Under the pieces are notes generated by a model. It saw nothing but the letters and a program-made list of their open reading frames with translations. It did no database searches and was not told where the DNA came from. A program made the position numbers and the translations under genes. Positions 1 through 9,345 of a DNA stretch of 64,000 bases are shown piece after piece. The DNA comes from CAYZMS01 sp964479625 (GTDB taxonomy: Bacteria; Bacteroidota; Bacteroidia; Chitinophagales; Saprospiraceae), in the NCBI GenBank assembly GCA_964479625.1, contig CAYZMS010000010.1:1-64000 (forward strand). The letters are read 5' to 3'. Every line of letters starts with the position of its first letter. Positions within the stretch are counted from its first letter, which is position 1.

Positions 1-180
1 GCAAGGAGGACATTGGACTTTGATTTTTATTTTGCACATATTCAAAGTTCGTCCTTATTGTGCTTTTTTTAAGGCTCATCATACATCTTTATGCACGACC
101 CAAAAAGTACTACATAATGAACGACAAATGCGGCATTTTTTCAATGACATTGATCACATAAGACTCCGGGAAGGTAATTA

Positions 181-1059
181 TTAATTCACCCGGTCATCAT
201 TTATTTCGATCGAAAAAACGGAAAAAGCTGTAGGAAGGTTAGCAACGAGCTTGTCTTCTAATAGTTCCACGGGATCGTTGCGTACATCCAGGCCTGAGAA
301 CCAGGCCGCATAATTCAGGTTGAGAGTTAACCTTAGATTGAAGCCCGGGGTCCATTCCACAGGCGTGTCGAACTCCAGTTCAAACCGCTCCGGAGTGGTG
401 ATCTGAATATCCAAGGGGATGGTATCTGCCGGAATGGTATCCCGAAACAATCTTAGCCGATAATAAATATACCCCTGATCCTGGTCCAGGTACATACTAT
501 CGAATTGTGGGGAAAGGGGATGCCCCTCCGGTAAGGCCTCGGGAATGGTTTCATTAATGGTTTCCGTTAGCCCTAACAATAAGCGGCTCTTTTGAACACT
601 ACCCGAACGGGTACTGGTTCCCGGAGAAGACGTTCGGGGAACATCCCCCGGAAATAGCATAAAGTTGTCTGCAATCGTAAGAAAAACAGTGTCCCCCTGG
701 GAATTAAGGGTAGGCAGGTCAATTTGTTCGTCTGTTCCAATTTCAGTGCCATCTGCTAAAACAAAGGTCAAATTGGAAATATAAAGCTGAACCAGATCAA
801 AGCGAAACGCATTTCCAAAGTCGTCTACGTATGGCTGACCATATTGCAGGCTAAGGCTGGTATCGCCCTGGGTGATCTGGTTGCGCACCGTCAATTGCAA
901 TTGTGGATAAATACAACAATCGCTGCAGGCTTCATCCACAGAAACATCGTAATTAAAAGCCCGTCGATCGAGGCACCCCTCTTCCACCTCTTCACAAGCG
1001 AATCCGCTAAGGGCAAGCAAAAGAACCGGAGGCAAGAGCCGCATGAAACTTCCTTTCAT
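181..1059 (-). CDS. MbnP-like exported lipoprotein
   Basis: The 292-residue product starts with a basic and hydrophobic leader ending in a lipobox-like GFAC (Cys22), so it is probably a lipoprotein. A Cys-rich segment follows (Cys29, Cys45, Cys48, Cys49) of the type GCLDRRAFNYD...CSDCCIYP, which recurs in Bacteroidota surface proteins. The remainder is beta-rich and resembles the MbnP family (copper-associated periplasmic proteins first known near methanobactin operons), with conserved pieces such as FRFDLVQLYISNL and a late NLNYAAWFSG. The function in Bacteroidota is not established, and metal binding is inferred. It is the last gene of a minus-strand run from terC, 17 bp after the exonuclease stop. 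Met6 is an alternative start. Confidence 0.6.
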   Translation of the reverse strand: MKGSFMRLLPPVLLLALSGFACEEVEEGCLDRRAFNYDVSVDEACSDCCIYPQLQLTVRNQITQGDTSLSLQYGQPYVDDFGNAFRFDLVQLYISNLTFVLADGTEIGTDEQIDLPTLNSQGDTVFLTIADNFMLFPGDVPRTSSPGTSTRSGSVQKSRLLLGLTETINETIPEALPEGHPLSPQFDSMYLDQDQGYIYYRLRLFRDTIPADTIPLDIQITTPERFELEFDTPVEWTPGFNLRLTLNLNYAAWFSGLDVRNDPVELLEDKLVANLPTAFSVFSIEINDDRVN

Positions 1060-1076
1060 TCCCCTGTTTTTACCGG

Positions 1077-1889
1077 CTAGTCTTTATGCTCTTTCATTAA
1101 GCGCTTGACGATCTGCTTGACCTGGGTAGAAAACTCTTTATTCATGATCCAATTGTAATATTGCTGATCATTTTGAAGGGTTTCCACTACCGGCTGACCT
1201 GCATATTTCCCAAAGTTAAAGACCGGAGTTTTCCCATCGAGGCCATATTTCATGCGTTGAGTGACATCCAGGAAACGCCCGTCATTCGAAAACTCATGGA
1301 TGGCCTGTATATCATTTCGAATGGGCTCGGGGGTCACATGGCCGTCTTCATCCTCGTAATCCTGGCCTTTGTATTTCTCCAGTTGTCCTTTAAAAACATC
1401 CACTGTAGCCCTTACATCCGCCAGGGCATCATGGGCATCTTCCATGCGTTTTCCGGTGTAGAACTTCAGGGCAGCCCTAAGGGTTCGCGGTTCCATCTTG
1501 TAGAAGATCCGCTGCATATCGAGTGTACGGCGATTATCCAGGTTAAAATCCAGGCCCACCCTTGCAAATTCTTCCATCAGGATGGGTATATCAAAGCGAT
1601 TCGAATTATAACCGGCCAGGTCGGAATTGCCGATGAATTCAAACAACTGTTTGGCAACCTGTTGAAAGGTCGGTTTATTGGCAACATCCTTGGGGGTGAT
1701 CCTATGTACGGCCATGGCCTCCATAGAGATAGGAATACCGGGGTTGATCAACAGGCTTAATTCTTCAGGCGCTTTCCCGTTCTTGAAATATTTAATGATG
1801 GCGATCTGCACGATCCGGTCTCGCACCACATTCAATCCGGTAGCTTCGATGTCAAAAAAACACAGGTTTCTCGTCAGGTTAAACTCCAT
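1077..1889 (-). CDS. DnaQ-type 3'-5' exonuclease with DUF3820-like tail
   Basis: This is a DEDDh-family exonuclease of 270 residues. The expected catalytic set is visible: D13 and E15 in FDIEATGL (Exo I), D100 in NSNRFDIPIL (Exo II), and H153 and D158 in DAHDALADVRAT (Exo III). About 60 C-terminal residues (FNFGKYAGQPV...YYNWIMNKEF) resemble the small DUF3820 module often joined to such nucleases. It could act in DNA repair or RNA trimming; the epsilon subunit of DNA polymerase III is less likely because of the added tail. Its start abuts the apbE stop with no spacer, so co-transcription is very likely. Confidence 0.85.
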   Translation of the reverse strand: MEFNLTRNLCFFDIEATGLNVVRDRIVQIAIIKYFKNGKAPEELSLLINPGIPISMEAMAVHRITPKDVANKPTFQQVAKQLFEFIGNSDLAGYNSNRFDIPILMEEFARVGLDFNLDNRRTLDMQRIFYKMEPRTLRAALKFYTGKRMEDAHDALADVRATVDVFKGQLEKYKGQDYEDEDGHVTPEPIRNDIQAIHEFSNDGRFLDVTQRMKYGLDGKTPVFNFGKYAGQPVVETLQNDQQYYNWIMNKEFSTQVKQIVKRLMKEHKD

Positions 1890-2963
1890 CTAATTGGCTT
1901 GTACTAACAGTTCTTGTATTCCTTTCGAATAATATACCTCCATTCCACCATCCTCCTTAGAAATTATAAAATAGCCCTCCAGGCCGGACTGCTGCTCGAC
2001 CAATTGGATCGCCGCTTCCGGCCCCATAGCCATACAGGCAGTAGCATAGGCATCCGCCCTTATGCAATCCTCCGCCAGGATAGAGGCACTAAGCAGGCGG
2101 TTCCGTTCCGGGAAGCCCGTCCTGGCACTTATGGTATGGCTGTATTTTACCCCATCCACTTCGTAAAAGTTCCGGTAGTTACCGGATGTGGCCATTCCCC
2201 TATCGGAGAGCTGCAAAACAGCCTGCACCGCATTAGGAGAAGCATCCTCCTGCGGAACATTGATCCCTACGCGCCAGGCATCGCCCCTGGGACTGGACCC
2301 TTTAGCCACCACTTCTCCCCCGATATCGACGAAAAAGTTGGTCACCTCCTTACTCTCGAGGAATCGTCCTAGTTCATCTACGGCATACCCTTTGGCTATG
2401 GCACTAAAGTCCAGTTGCACCCCAGGCCTTTTTTTACTCAGCCGCCCAGTCTGTGGATCGAATTCCACCAGTTTAAAGTCTACCAGAACGAGAAGACTGT
2501 CTACCCTGGCACTATCAACTGCGATGACCTGCCGCTTTTCATCATACCCAAATCCCCAGTAATTGACCAAAGGCATAATGGTGGGATCGAAGGCGCCCTC
2601 TGAATTTCGAACTACCTCCCCCGCCGCAATAAGGTTAATCCGAAAATGACGATTATCCTCTTCCAGTTCGACTCCAGTATCTGATTGATTAAAGCGGGAA
2701 ATGAGAGAGGTCGGGATGTAAGTAGAGACATCCTGATTGATGCTTAACAGGATGGAGTCTAGAGAAGCCTTAAAATTTCTTTCCTGTGCATCGGAATACT
2801 TGACGCGATAGTACGTCCCCATGGTTTCGCCCTCTACCTCCTGATAAGGGCCTGCAGTCTCCTGTTCGGTTTGACAGGAAGTCAAAAGGATCAATATAAA
2901 AAGGCCCCAAAGGGTTCCGCTTCTCCATCCAATGAATGGCAAAGGTCTATTTTCTAAGTGCAT
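1890..2963 (-). CDS. apbE: ApbE-family FAD:protein FMN transferase (lipoprotein)
   Basis: The 357-residue protein has an N-terminal hydrophobic segment ending LLTSC, a clear lipobox. The ApbE fold follows: GETMGTYYRV near the start, LDFSAIAKGYAVDELG in the middle (flavin-binding region), FFVDIGGEVVAKG, and HTISARTGFP near the C terminus. ApbE enzymes covalently attach FMN to Thr/Ser of exported flavoproteins such as NqrB/NqrC and RnfG. The target is not in this window. The start codon lies 17 bp inside the end of the DoxX gene, which suggests translational coupling. A small NqrM-like gene at about 12.3 kb may belong to the same maturation pathway. Confidence 0.9.
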   Translation of the reverse strand: MHLENRPLPFIGWRSGTLWGLFILILLTSCQTEQETAGPYQEVEGETMGTYYRVKYSDAQERNFKASLDSILLSINQDVSTYIPTSLISRFNQSDTGVELEEDNRHFRINLIAAGEVVRNSEGAFDPTIMPLVNYWGFGYDEKRQVIAVDSARVDSLLVLVDFKLVEFDPQTGRLSKKRPGVQLDFSAIAKGYAVDELGRFLESKEVTNFFVDIGGEVVAKGSSPRGDAWRVGINVPQEDASPNAVQAVLQLSDRGMATSGNYRNFYEVDGVKYSHTISARTGFPERNRLLSASILAEDCIRADAYATACMAMGPEAAIQLVEQQSGLEGYFIISKEDGGMEVYYSKGIQELLVQAN

Positions 2964-3336
2964 CTATAGAATATTTCCCGGGTCCGGTTAAGAAGAGTAC
3001 GAAAAAAACAACCAGGTACATTAGGGCCTTCTCCATTTTCACAAAGGGGTCTCCACCATGAGCAATAAATGCTGCAACCAGCATGGCAAGGATGAGGGGG
3101 ATCACTACCCAGCGGGTCAGGAAGCCAAGCAGGACCAAAAAGGCGCAGACCAATTCGGCAAATACCACCAGCCCCAGAGAGATTTCCATCCCTACTCCAA
3201 TGGGATCTGAGAAAATGATGGGTCCATTTCCAAAAAAACGCATCAGTTTACCCCAACCATGTCCAAAGATCATAGCTGCACCAAAAAATAAACGCAATAA
3301 CAGCAAGCCGAGATCTATTCGTTGTTTGAATTCCAT
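2947..3336 (-). CDS. DoxX-family membrane protein
   Basis: This is a 129-residue protein with four predicted membrane helices. It has the DoxX signature LLLLRLFFGAAMIFGHGWGKL at the N terminus, and AELVCAFLVLLGFLTRW and LILAMLVAAFIAHG further on. DoxX proteins are small quinone- or thiol-redox-linked membrane proteins of mostly unknown role. It sits between the TerC-like gene (8-bp gap) and apbE (overlap), so it is probably part of a five-gene operon. The annotation is by family resemblance only, and no substrate can be read from the sequence. Confidence 0.8.
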   Translation of the reverse strand: MEFKQRIDLGLLLLRLFFGAAMIFGHGWGKLMRFFGNGPIIFSDPIGVGMEISLGLVVFAELVCAFLVLLGFLTRWVVIPLILAMLVAAFIAHGGDPFVKMEKALMYLVVFFVLFLTGPGKYSIDALRK

Positions 3337-3344
3337 AAGTAAAA

Positions 3345-4205
3345 TTATTGGGTACCCGCCTTCCCATCGAGCAAGCCCTGGCGTTTGGCCTCTGCTGCGT
3401 AGCCGTGTAACTCAACCGGCTTTTTGACTTTGCGCAGTTGCATATTCAAGACCTCCACACTCAGTGAAAAGGCAATCGCAAAATATAAGTAGCCTTTTGG
3501 GACTGTACCAATTTCCGCTCCAAAAACTTTCAAATGGGATAAGTGGGCTCCTTCTGCGATCAGCATAAAACCGATCAGGATGAGAAAGGCCAGGCCCAGC
3601 ATCTGAAAGGTAGGGTGTTCATTCACAAATTTACTTACGGGGTTGGCGAAAATCATCATGATCAACATGGATACCACCACCGCAATGATCATAACGATCA
3701 GGTTATCCGTCAGACCAATGGCCGTCAGGATAGAATCAAAAGAAAAAACAATATTGATCAGGGTGATCTGCAAGATGACCTGAGTGAGGGTAGACATTTT
3801 TTTTCTACCGTTTCCATGCTCCTCGTGAACAGAGGGAGCTTCCAGCTTATGGTGTATTTCGCTGGTGGCCTTGTACAACAGGAAAATCCCACCTGCCATG
3901 AGGATTAAACTTTGCCCGGTAAAACCACCATTAAACCAATCTGCGGTTACGTAGAAAAAAGGCTCCTGCATGGCAATAATGTAGGAAACTCCAAATAACA
4001 GCATAATGCGAAGGAGCATTGCCAGGATCAGGCCGATTTTTATCGCCCTGGGCCGCTCGGATTCCTCCAATTTATTGGACGCAATCGAAATAAAAACGAT
4101 ATTGTCGACCCCCAAAACTATTTCTAGAAAGGTCAAAGTCAGTAAACTAACCCAAACCCCCGGATCAGAAAAATCCGGCATGGAATAAGCATTCAGTAAG
4201 ATCAT
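3345..4205 (-). CDS. TerC-family integral membrane protein
   Basis: The 286-residue, multi-helix protein carries the TerC family hallmark LEIVLGVDNIVFISI near the N terminus and the second acidic helix motif INIVFSFDSILTAIGLT in the middle; the paired Asp residues of these motifs are thought to bind metal. Family members take part in Mn2+ export or metal homeostasis (the Mn exporter MntP/Alx branch) or tellurite resistance, so a cation-transport role is plausible. The His/Glu-rich loop after the fourth helix (EIHHKLEAPSVHEEHGNG) also fits metal contact. It is the first gene of the minus-strand run. Met9 is a possible alternative start. Confidence 0.85.
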   Translation of the reverse strand: MILLNAYSMPDFSDPGVWVSLLTLTFLEIVLGVDNIVFISIASNKLEESERPRAIKIGLILAMLLRIMLLFGVSYIIAMQEPFFYVTADWFNGGFTGQSLILMAGGIFLLYKATSEIHHKLEAPSVHEEHGNGRKKMSTLTQVILQITLINIVFSFDSILTAIGLTDNLIVMIIAVVVSMLIMMIFANPVSKFVNEHPTFQMLGLAFLILIGFMLIAEGAHLSHLKVFGAEIGTVPKGYLYFAIAFSLSVEVLNMQLRKVKKPVELHGYAAEAKRQGLLDGKAGTQ

Positions 4206-4295
4206 TTGGCTTTGGTTTTTTCATACTTGCAATGTTACAAAAAATATGCCAGCTACCTCCATTTAACAAACCACTCATCCCTACAGCCGTTTTCT

Positions 4296-4778
4296 ATGAA
4301 ATACAGACGTTTAAGCTTTGAAGAACTGCAGGAGCTCCAACCGGAATTTATCCAATTCCTCGCTGGAAATACAATAACCGCCGAAGAGTGGGAACTACTC
4401 AAAAAGGAAGACCCCGCAAAGGCTGCACGCTTATTGGACATTTTCAGCGACCTCGTGTTCGACAAGATCCTGGAGGATATTGAATTTCTCGAATTTAAAA
4501 CTAGTCAGGATATCAAGACCTTCTGTTTTATGGAAGAAAAGGTCCTGATGCTTGGCCTCTATATTGAAGGCAACACCGCTATCGATTTCACCAAAAATCA
4601 CGATGCGGACTTTCTGTTGCAGACTTTACAAGAATCCGGGGCCAACCTTAAACTTTACAGTGCAGAGAAAAATTATTCGGATAGTAAAAAAGCAGAGGCC
4701 TTTACCATGCTCGAAAACGGCGCACTCATTTCCCGGGATGGAAGGCTCTATAAGGCGCTGGAAAATTTAAAACCTTGA
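4296..4778 (+). CDS. DUF6495-family protein
   Basis: This is a soluble protein of 160 residues in a family restricted to Bacteroidota (DUF6495), recognised from the start MKYRRLSFEELQEL, then EFIQFLAGNTITAEEWELLK and the acidic DKILEDIEFLEFKT stretch. No catalytic motif is visible and the function is unknown. The reading frame extends 30 codons further upstream, but that extension does not look like protein, and the family usually begins at the Met chosen here. The gene diverges from terC, leaving about 90 bp for both promoters. Confidence 0.75.
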   Translation: MKYRRLSFEELQELQPEFIQFLAGNTITAEEWELLKKEDPAKAARLLDIFSDLVFDKILEDIEFLEFKTSQDIKTFCFMEEKVLMLGLYIEGNTAIDFTKNHDADFLLQTLQESGANLKLYSAEKNYSDSKKAEAFTMLENGALISRDGRLYKALENLKP

Positions 4779-4900
4779 TGCTTTCGTTTGTGTAAATTCT
4801 TATCCCTTTGCATCCTGTGACTGAAAACGCCTTTTTACGAGCTTCCAAATTTAAAATGGCTCGAACAGGGCACTGGATTTAACAAAAACTTCGAACAAAA

Positions 4901-5674
4901 ATGAACAGGATCATTTTTCTGGGTGCAAGCTTGCTGGTCTTTAGTGCAACTTCCGCCTTTTCACAAAACAACCAAAAACCCATGGAATTTTTTGAAAACA
5001 TGTATGATCAACCCTGGCAACTAACCAAGCTGAATGGGGAGCCACCCATCCAGGCTATGGGCGGATCCACTCCTTTTTTTCAATTCACCAAAGAGGGGCG
5101 CTACGCGGCCAAAGTTGGGTGCAACAATATGATGGGCCAGTACACCATGGAAGGGGACAGTCTCCGGTTTGGTAGCGGTGCCGGCACCATGATGGCTTGT
5201 CCTCTTGAATTTATGGAGCAGGACAAAAAGGTCAGTGACATGCTGAGCAAGGTCACCAATTTCAACTTCCGGGAACAATACCTTCAGTTGATTGCCGATG
5301 GGGAGGTTTTGGCGGAATTAAAACCCATGCCCAGGGATTTCACCGAATTCACGAATACCCGCTGGGTGTTGCGCACTTTCAAAGGAAAGCCGATCGAACG
5401 CCCGGAAAATAACCGCGAAGCCTTTCTACAATTCCGGGAAGACGGTTTTAGGGCGCAAAAATTCTGTAACCAGATCCGGGGGGGGTACACCAAAGAAGGC
5501 CACCAATTAAGCCTTAAAGCCGGCCCCATGACCCGCATGGCATGCCCCCACCCACTCGAGGGGGACTGGCTTAGAGCCATCGCAGAAGTAGATTCTTACG
5601 AGATCTTCGGAGAGGAATTGCGCCTTCAAAAAGGCCGGCAGGTGATCGCGGTATATCAGGCGATATACTATTGA
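4901..5674 (+). CDS. Exported protein with two META/HslJ domains
   Basis: The 257-residue product has a signal peptide (MNRIIFLGASLLVFSATSAFSQ). The mature part is a tandem repeat of the META (HslJ-like) fold. Copy 1 spans roughly residues 35-145 (W.LTKLNGEPP, GCNNMMGQY, GTMMACP) and copy 2 residues 150-257 (WVLRTFKGKPIE, FCNQIRGGY, MTRMACP). The paired Cys of each copy (GCNN...MACP and FCNQ...MACP) are typical of META domains. These domains occur in stress-related, envelope-located proteins, and the exact role is unknown. It is transcribed alone and faces trmD. Confidence 0.8.
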   Translation: MNRIIFLGASLLVFSATSAFSQNNQKPMEFFENMYDQPWQLTKLNGEPPIQAMGGSTPFFQFTKEGRYAAKVGCNNMMGQYTMEGDSLRFGSGAGTMMACPLEFMEQDKKVSDMLSKVTNFNFREQYLQLIADGEVLAELKPMPRDFTEFTNTRWVLRTFKGKPIERPENNREAFLQFREDGFRAQKFCNQIRGGYTKEGHQLSLKAGPMTRMACPHPLEGDWLRAIAEVDSYEIFGEELRLQKGRQVIAVYQAIYY

Positions 5675-5731
5675 TAAGAGAGATGATGGATGAGTGATAC
5701 CTGAACGGGTTCGCTCATCCGTTACCGATCA

Positions 5732-6406
5732 TCAAAGCAGATCCGGCCGGCGTTTTTGGGTGCGCTTAAGGGCTTGCTCATGACGCCATTCTTCGATCTT
5801 GGCAAAATTTCCCGATAAAAGGACTTCCGGTACTTTCCAACCCCGGAAATCCGCCGGGCGGGTGTAGACCGGAGGAGCTAATAACTGATCCTGAAAGGAA
5901 TCGGTCAGGGCTGAACTTTCATCTCCTAAGACCCCCGGGATCAACCTTCCGATACTATCCACCAGAACAGCGGCGGCCAACTCCCCTCCGGAGAGGACGT
6001 AGTCCCCAATGGAAATCTCCATGGTCACGAAGTGTTCCCGCACGCGTTCATCGATACCCTTATAATGGCCGCAAATGATCAACAGGCTTGTGAATAGGGA
6101 AAGCCGGTTACTAAGCCCCTGTTCCAGCCTTTGACCATCGGGGGTCATATAAATGATCTCGTCATAGGCGCGTTCCTTCTGCAGGTCTTCGATGCAGGAG
6201 ACCAGGGGTTCACAAAGCATGACCATTCCAGCGCCCCCGCCATATTGATAATCGTCGAGTTGCTGATGACGACCACTACCGTATTTGCGAAGGGCATGCA
6301 CCTCTACGCTAAGCAGGCCAGCCTCCTGCGCCCGCTTAAGGATAGAGTGATGGAACGGCCCCTCCAATAATTCGGGAACCACCGCTATGATATCTATATG
6401 AAGCAT
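5732..6406 (-). CDS. trmD: tRNA (guanine37-N1)-methyltransferase
   Basis: TrmD methylates G37 of tRNAs with SAM and prevents +1 frameshifting. The protein (224 residues from the Met chosen) starts [16 protein letters not shown]. It carries the family motifs [34 protein letters not shown], and the trefoil-knot SAM site [34 protein letters not shown] is the conserved C-terminal RNA-binding region. The open frame begins six codons earlier, but the chosen start matches the family. It lies downstream of the FKBP gene on the same strand with a gap of about 80 bp. Confidence 0.95.
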   Translation of the reverse strand: MLHIDIIAVVPELLEGPFHHSILKRAQEAGLLSVEVHALRKYGSGRHQQLDDYQYGGGAGMVMLCEPLVSCIEDLQKERAYDEIIYMTPDGQRLEQGLSNRLSLFTSLLIICGHYKGIDERVREHFVTMEISIGDYVLSGGELAAAVLVDSIGRLIPGVLGDESSALTDSFQDQLLAPPVYTRPADFRGWKVPEVLLSGNFAKIEEWRHEQALKRTQKRRPDLL

Positions 6407-6485
6407 GCGATCGAAGTACAGCATTTTGACAGCCAGTCCCTGAATTTTAACACAAAAAACAGCGCACCAGCTACCAAGTACTAGT

Positions 6486-7163
6486 TCAGTTCACACTAAT
6501 CAACTCCACTTCGAAGATCAGGGTAGCATAGGGAGGGATCTGTCCTCCCGCACCGCGTTCTCCATAGCCCAGGTTCTCAGGGATGTATAATTTCCATTTT
6601 GCACCTTCCGACATCAGTTGCAGGGCTTCGGTCCAACCGGCAATGACCTGGTTCACCCCAAAGGTAGCGGGTTCTCCTCGCTTGTACGAGCTGTCGAATT
6701 CGGTGCCGTCAAGGAGGGTCCCACGATAGTGTACGGTTACTTCATCTGTTGCGGAAGGCTTGTCGCCGCTACCCGCTTCGATCACTTCATATTGCAATCC
6801 ACTGGGGAGGGTATTCACTTCGGATCGGGTCGCGTTCTCTTCCAGGAATTTTTTCCCGGCTTCGATCTCTCCGGCATAAGCTTTTGCCTGCTGGGCTTGC
6901 ATATGTGCCTGTACCATCTGATTGGCCTGATTGATGTCTACTTTCAAGGCATTTCCCTCAAAGACATCGGAAAAACCCGCCTTCAGTGATTCCAGATTAA
7001 TTTCTGACATCCCTTGCTGTTTGAGGTTTTTTGCCATCAAGATGCCCAGGCTATAACTTACTGAGTCCATATTATTGTATACATTTTGGGCCTTTAGCCC
7101 GGTGGAAAAAAACAAAAATCCAGCCAACAGACTCAGCCGGATAATTGGCGTTATTTGGTTCAT
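6486..7163 (-). CDS. Exported FKBP-type peptidyl-prolyl isomerase
   Basis: The 225-residue protein has a signal peptide (through STGLKAQ), then an FkpA/Mip-type alpha-helical dimerisation region (about residues 30-110, [20 protein letters not shown]...) and a C-terminal FKBP domain (about 120-225) with [62 protein letters not shown]. It should be a periplasmic dimer that catalyses proline isomerisation and assists folding of exported proteins. It is upstream of trmD on the same strand. Confidence 0.93.
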   Translation of the reverse strand: MNQITPIIRLSLLAGFLFFSTGLKAQNVYNNMDSVSYSLGILMAKNLKQQGMSEINLESLKAGFSDVFEGNALKVDINQANQMVQAHMQAQQAKAYAGEIEAGKKFLEENATRSEVNTLPSGLQYEVIEAGSGDKPSATDEVTVHYRGTLLDGTEFDSSYKRGEPATFGVNQVIAGWTEALQLMSEGAKWKLYIPENLGYGERGAGGQIPPYATLIFEVELISVN

Positions 7164-7305
7164 TACGGATTCGTTTTTGAAAAGTGCTCAATGGTATAAT
7201 ACCTCAGCCAAAATAGGGTGCAAATGTAGTCAAAAACCCTGTGCCCTGGGCGGATCCCCCTAAAGTAATTGAATTTCAAGACAAGGAGTAACCAAAATCC
7301 CCTCT

Positions 7306-7884
7306 TCAATTGTCCTCTTCCCCCCACCGGTAAGACCGGAGGTCAAAGCCTGCCAGATCCAAAACCCGGTCAGCTACTGTGGCGGCAATCGCTTCAATGG
7401 TTTGGGGGCCGGAATAAAATGATGGGCTGGCCGGCGCAATGATCCCCCCGGCTTCAGTAATGGTTTTCATATTATTGATATGGATCAGGCTGTAGGGTGT
7501 ATCTCTGGGAACCAGGATGAGGCGCCTTCTTTCCTTAAGCACCACATCGGCAGCCCTGGTAATCAGATCAGTGGAAACGCCACTGGCAATTCGCCCCATC
7601 AGCCCCATGGAGCAGGGAATGATCAACATAACCCCGTACTTTGCCGAGCCAGAGGCGAAAGGAGCCATAAAATCCCTTTTCTCATAATAATCAAAAGGAT
7701 ACTGATCAAAATCCGAATTACCCAGCTCAAACTCCCAGTTGAACCGCGCGTTTTCTGTCATGACCACCCCCACGGCTTCCCACTGTTCCGGGATCTCCTT
7801 AAGCCGGTCCATCAGGACCTTTGCATAAATCGAACCGCTTGAGCCACCTATGGCCAAAACAACTTTTTTTCTAGTGTTTTCCAT
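7306..7884 (-). CDS. ubiX: UbiX-type flavin prenyltransferase
   Basis: The 192-residue protein has the UbiX flavoprotein fold. It starts KVVLAIGGSSGSIYAKVLMDRL (FMN-binding GGSSG), followed by VVMTENARFNW, MLIIPCSMGLMGRIASGVSTDLITRAADVVLKERRRLILVPRDTPYSLIHINNMKTI and PASPSFYSGP. UbiX prenylates FMN to make the cofactor of UbiD-type decarboxylases. No ubiD gene lies in the window, so its partner must be elsewhere. The reaction could serve menaquinone synthesis by the classical route or aromatic decarboxylation. Confidence 0.93.
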   Translation of the reverse strand: MENTRKKVVLAIGGSSGSIYAKVLMDRLKEIPEQWEAVGVVMTENARFNWEFELGNSDFDQYPFDYYEKRDFMAPFASGSAKYGVMLIIPCSMGLMGRIASGVSTDLITRAADVVLKERRRLILVPRDTPYSLIHINNMKTITEAGGIIAPASPSFYSGPQTIEAIAATVADRVLDLAGFDLRSYRWGEEDN

Positions 7885-7968
7885 GAGCCTAATTAACAGC
7901 AGGTCGTTAAAGATTGTTTAAGTTTAGCTATTTGGCGAATAGCTTCGAGAGCACAAGCGTTTTTTTGT

Positions 7969-7976
7969 TAAATTTG
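7969..7976 (+). promoter_or_regulatory. Possible -7 element (TAAATTTG)
   Basis: TAAATTTG matches the Bacteroidota sigma-A -7 consensus TAnnTTTG and lies about 90 bp before the thioredoxin-like gene. A matching -33 TTTG is not obvious, so this is only a candidate. Confidence 0.3.
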
Positions 7977-8066
7977 ATTAAAGGACAATTTTCAACTCCG
8001 TGCAACGCTAACTCCCGATCAGTTGTCAATCATATTGTTCAATCTATCAAAAGGAAATAATTCGAC

Positions 8067-8609
8067 ATGAAAAAATTACTGCCAATCCTGGGGCTATCCA
8101 TTCTGGCTATTACTGCAATGTCATTTGCTTGGCCCAATTCCGAGGAAACTGCTGCCCAGGACGAAATAAAATGGTATACCTGGGAGGAAGCCGTTGAGCT
8201 GCAGGATAATAAGCCCAAAAAGGTTTTTATTGACATGTATACCGACTGGTGTGGTTGGTGCAAACGGATGGATGCGACCACTTTTAAGGATCCCGAAGTA
8301 GTCAAATATATGAATGAACACTTCTATCCCGTCAAATTTGATGCGGAGCAAAAAGAGGAGATCGTTTTCCAGGGCCACACTTTCAAGTTTATCAACCAGG
8401 GGCGCAAAGGGGTCCATGAGTTGGCTGCTACCCTGCTGGATGGCCGTCTGGGATACCCTTCCTTCGTCTATCTGGATGAATCATTCCAGCGAATTACCAT
8501 TTCCCCGGGCTATAAGCCAGCAGACAAGATTATCGTCGAATTAAAATATATTGCTGGGGAACATTATAAGGATACCAGCTTCCAGGATTTTCAAGCGGGG
8601 TCAAAATAA
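8067..8609 (+). CDS. Exported thioredoxin-fold protein (CGWC)
   Basis: The 180-residue protein has a signal peptide (MKKLLPILGLSILAITAMSFA) and a thioredoxin fold of the DUF255/thioredoxin_7 type: FIDMYTDWCGWCKRMDATTF (redox CGWC), then LGYPSFVYLD with the cis-proline. The helix between them is long and carries an insertion (VFQGHTFKFINQGRKGVHELA) common to the YyaL/SoxW-like group. It probably works as a periplasmic thiol reductase or oxidase. It stands alone, and its stop is followed by the convergent end of the coiled-coil gene. Confidence 0.85.
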   Translation: MKKLLPILGLSILAITAMSFAWPNSEETAAQDEIKWYTWEEAVELQDNKPKKVFIDMYTDWCGWCKRMDATTFKDPEVVKYMNEHFYPVKFDAEQKEEIVFQGHTFKFINQGRKGVHELAATLLDGRLGYPSFVYLDESFQRITISPGYKPADKIIVELKYIAGEHYKDTSFQDFQAGSK

Positions 8610-8661
8610 GTTGGCAAGCAGGGGTAAAAGTAGAGCGCACAACCTTACTTTTATCTCATGC

Positions 8662-9345
8662 TCATAAGCGATTTAATTCATTTGTCATTTTTTCCAGCTC
8701 CAATTGAAGACCTGAGGCAGCCTCAGGAGAATCAATACGGATCATGCGCTCGGAAAGTTCATCTATGGTTTCGAGATAGACCAGGTCTTTTTCAAGGTCG
8801 AATCGTACCGCCTCCAGTTCGGCCAGTTCTTCGTAATTATTTTCCTTTAACTGCCGTAAGGCTTCCCGCTTGTCATCCAGGGCCCTGGCGGTCTCATAAT
8901 TCCGGAGCAGGATTTCCAGCTTATCCGTACAAGATCTAAAAAAGCGGGCTTTGGATGCCCGAACCTGATATTCGCGTTTAAACTCCCGTAGCAGATCTTC
9001 TAACTCCCGGCGATTGGTCAAGCTTAAGCCCTGTCCATTTTGCAACTGCGTTTCCAGTTCCTCAATATTCTTTTCGATTTTTTCTCTTTCTTCTTCATTG
9101 GCGTGGTAAAGATTCCGGCACTGGTCCAGCCGTTGTTGCACTTTACCTTCCTTTGTAAGGGAAAAAGCCCGCTCCTGGTTTCGTTTTTGCCAACGACGCC
9201 AGAAAAAGACCCCCAGGGCGATCAGTCCAACCATAGGAAAAACGAACAGGAAGAGTACCCGAAATAAAAAAATAAATCGAAAAAATACTATAAAAACAAT
9301 GCCGCCGAGCAGCCACCAGATCCAGTTTTGTGAGGAGCCTTTCAT
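8662..9345 (-). CDS. Membrane-anchored coiled-coil protein, unknown
   Basis: I do not recognise a family. The 227-residue protein has a hydrophobic N-terminal third (two helices around residues 8-50, rich in Phe, Ile and Leu), then a basic stop-transfer RRWQKRNQER. The long remainder is charged, helical and heptad-like (NEEEREKIEKNIEELETQLQN, LLREFKREYQVRASKARFF, LDDKREALRQLKENNYEELAELEAVRFDLEKDLVYLETIDEL). The tail is probably cytoplasmic. It could organise membrane complexes, but nothing in the neighbourhood indicates a partner. Confidence 0.6.
   Translation of the reverse strand: MKGSSQNWIWWLLGGIVFIVFFRFIFLFRVLFLFVFPMVGLIALGVFFWRRWQKRNQERAFSLTKEGKVQQRLDQCRNLYHANEEEREKIEKNIEELETQLQNGQGLSLTNRRELEDLLREFKREYQVRASKARFFRSCTDKLEILLRNYETARALDDKREALRQLKENNYEELAELEAVRFDLEKDLVYLETIDELSERMIRIDSPEAASGLQLELEKMTNELNRL

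Noticed and set aside
1..80. Imperfect hairpin followed by TTTTTTT near the window start
   Set aside because: Arms GGAC..ACTTTGA / TCAAAGT..GTCC are interrupted and no gene end is visible in the window to which it could belong; left unassigned.
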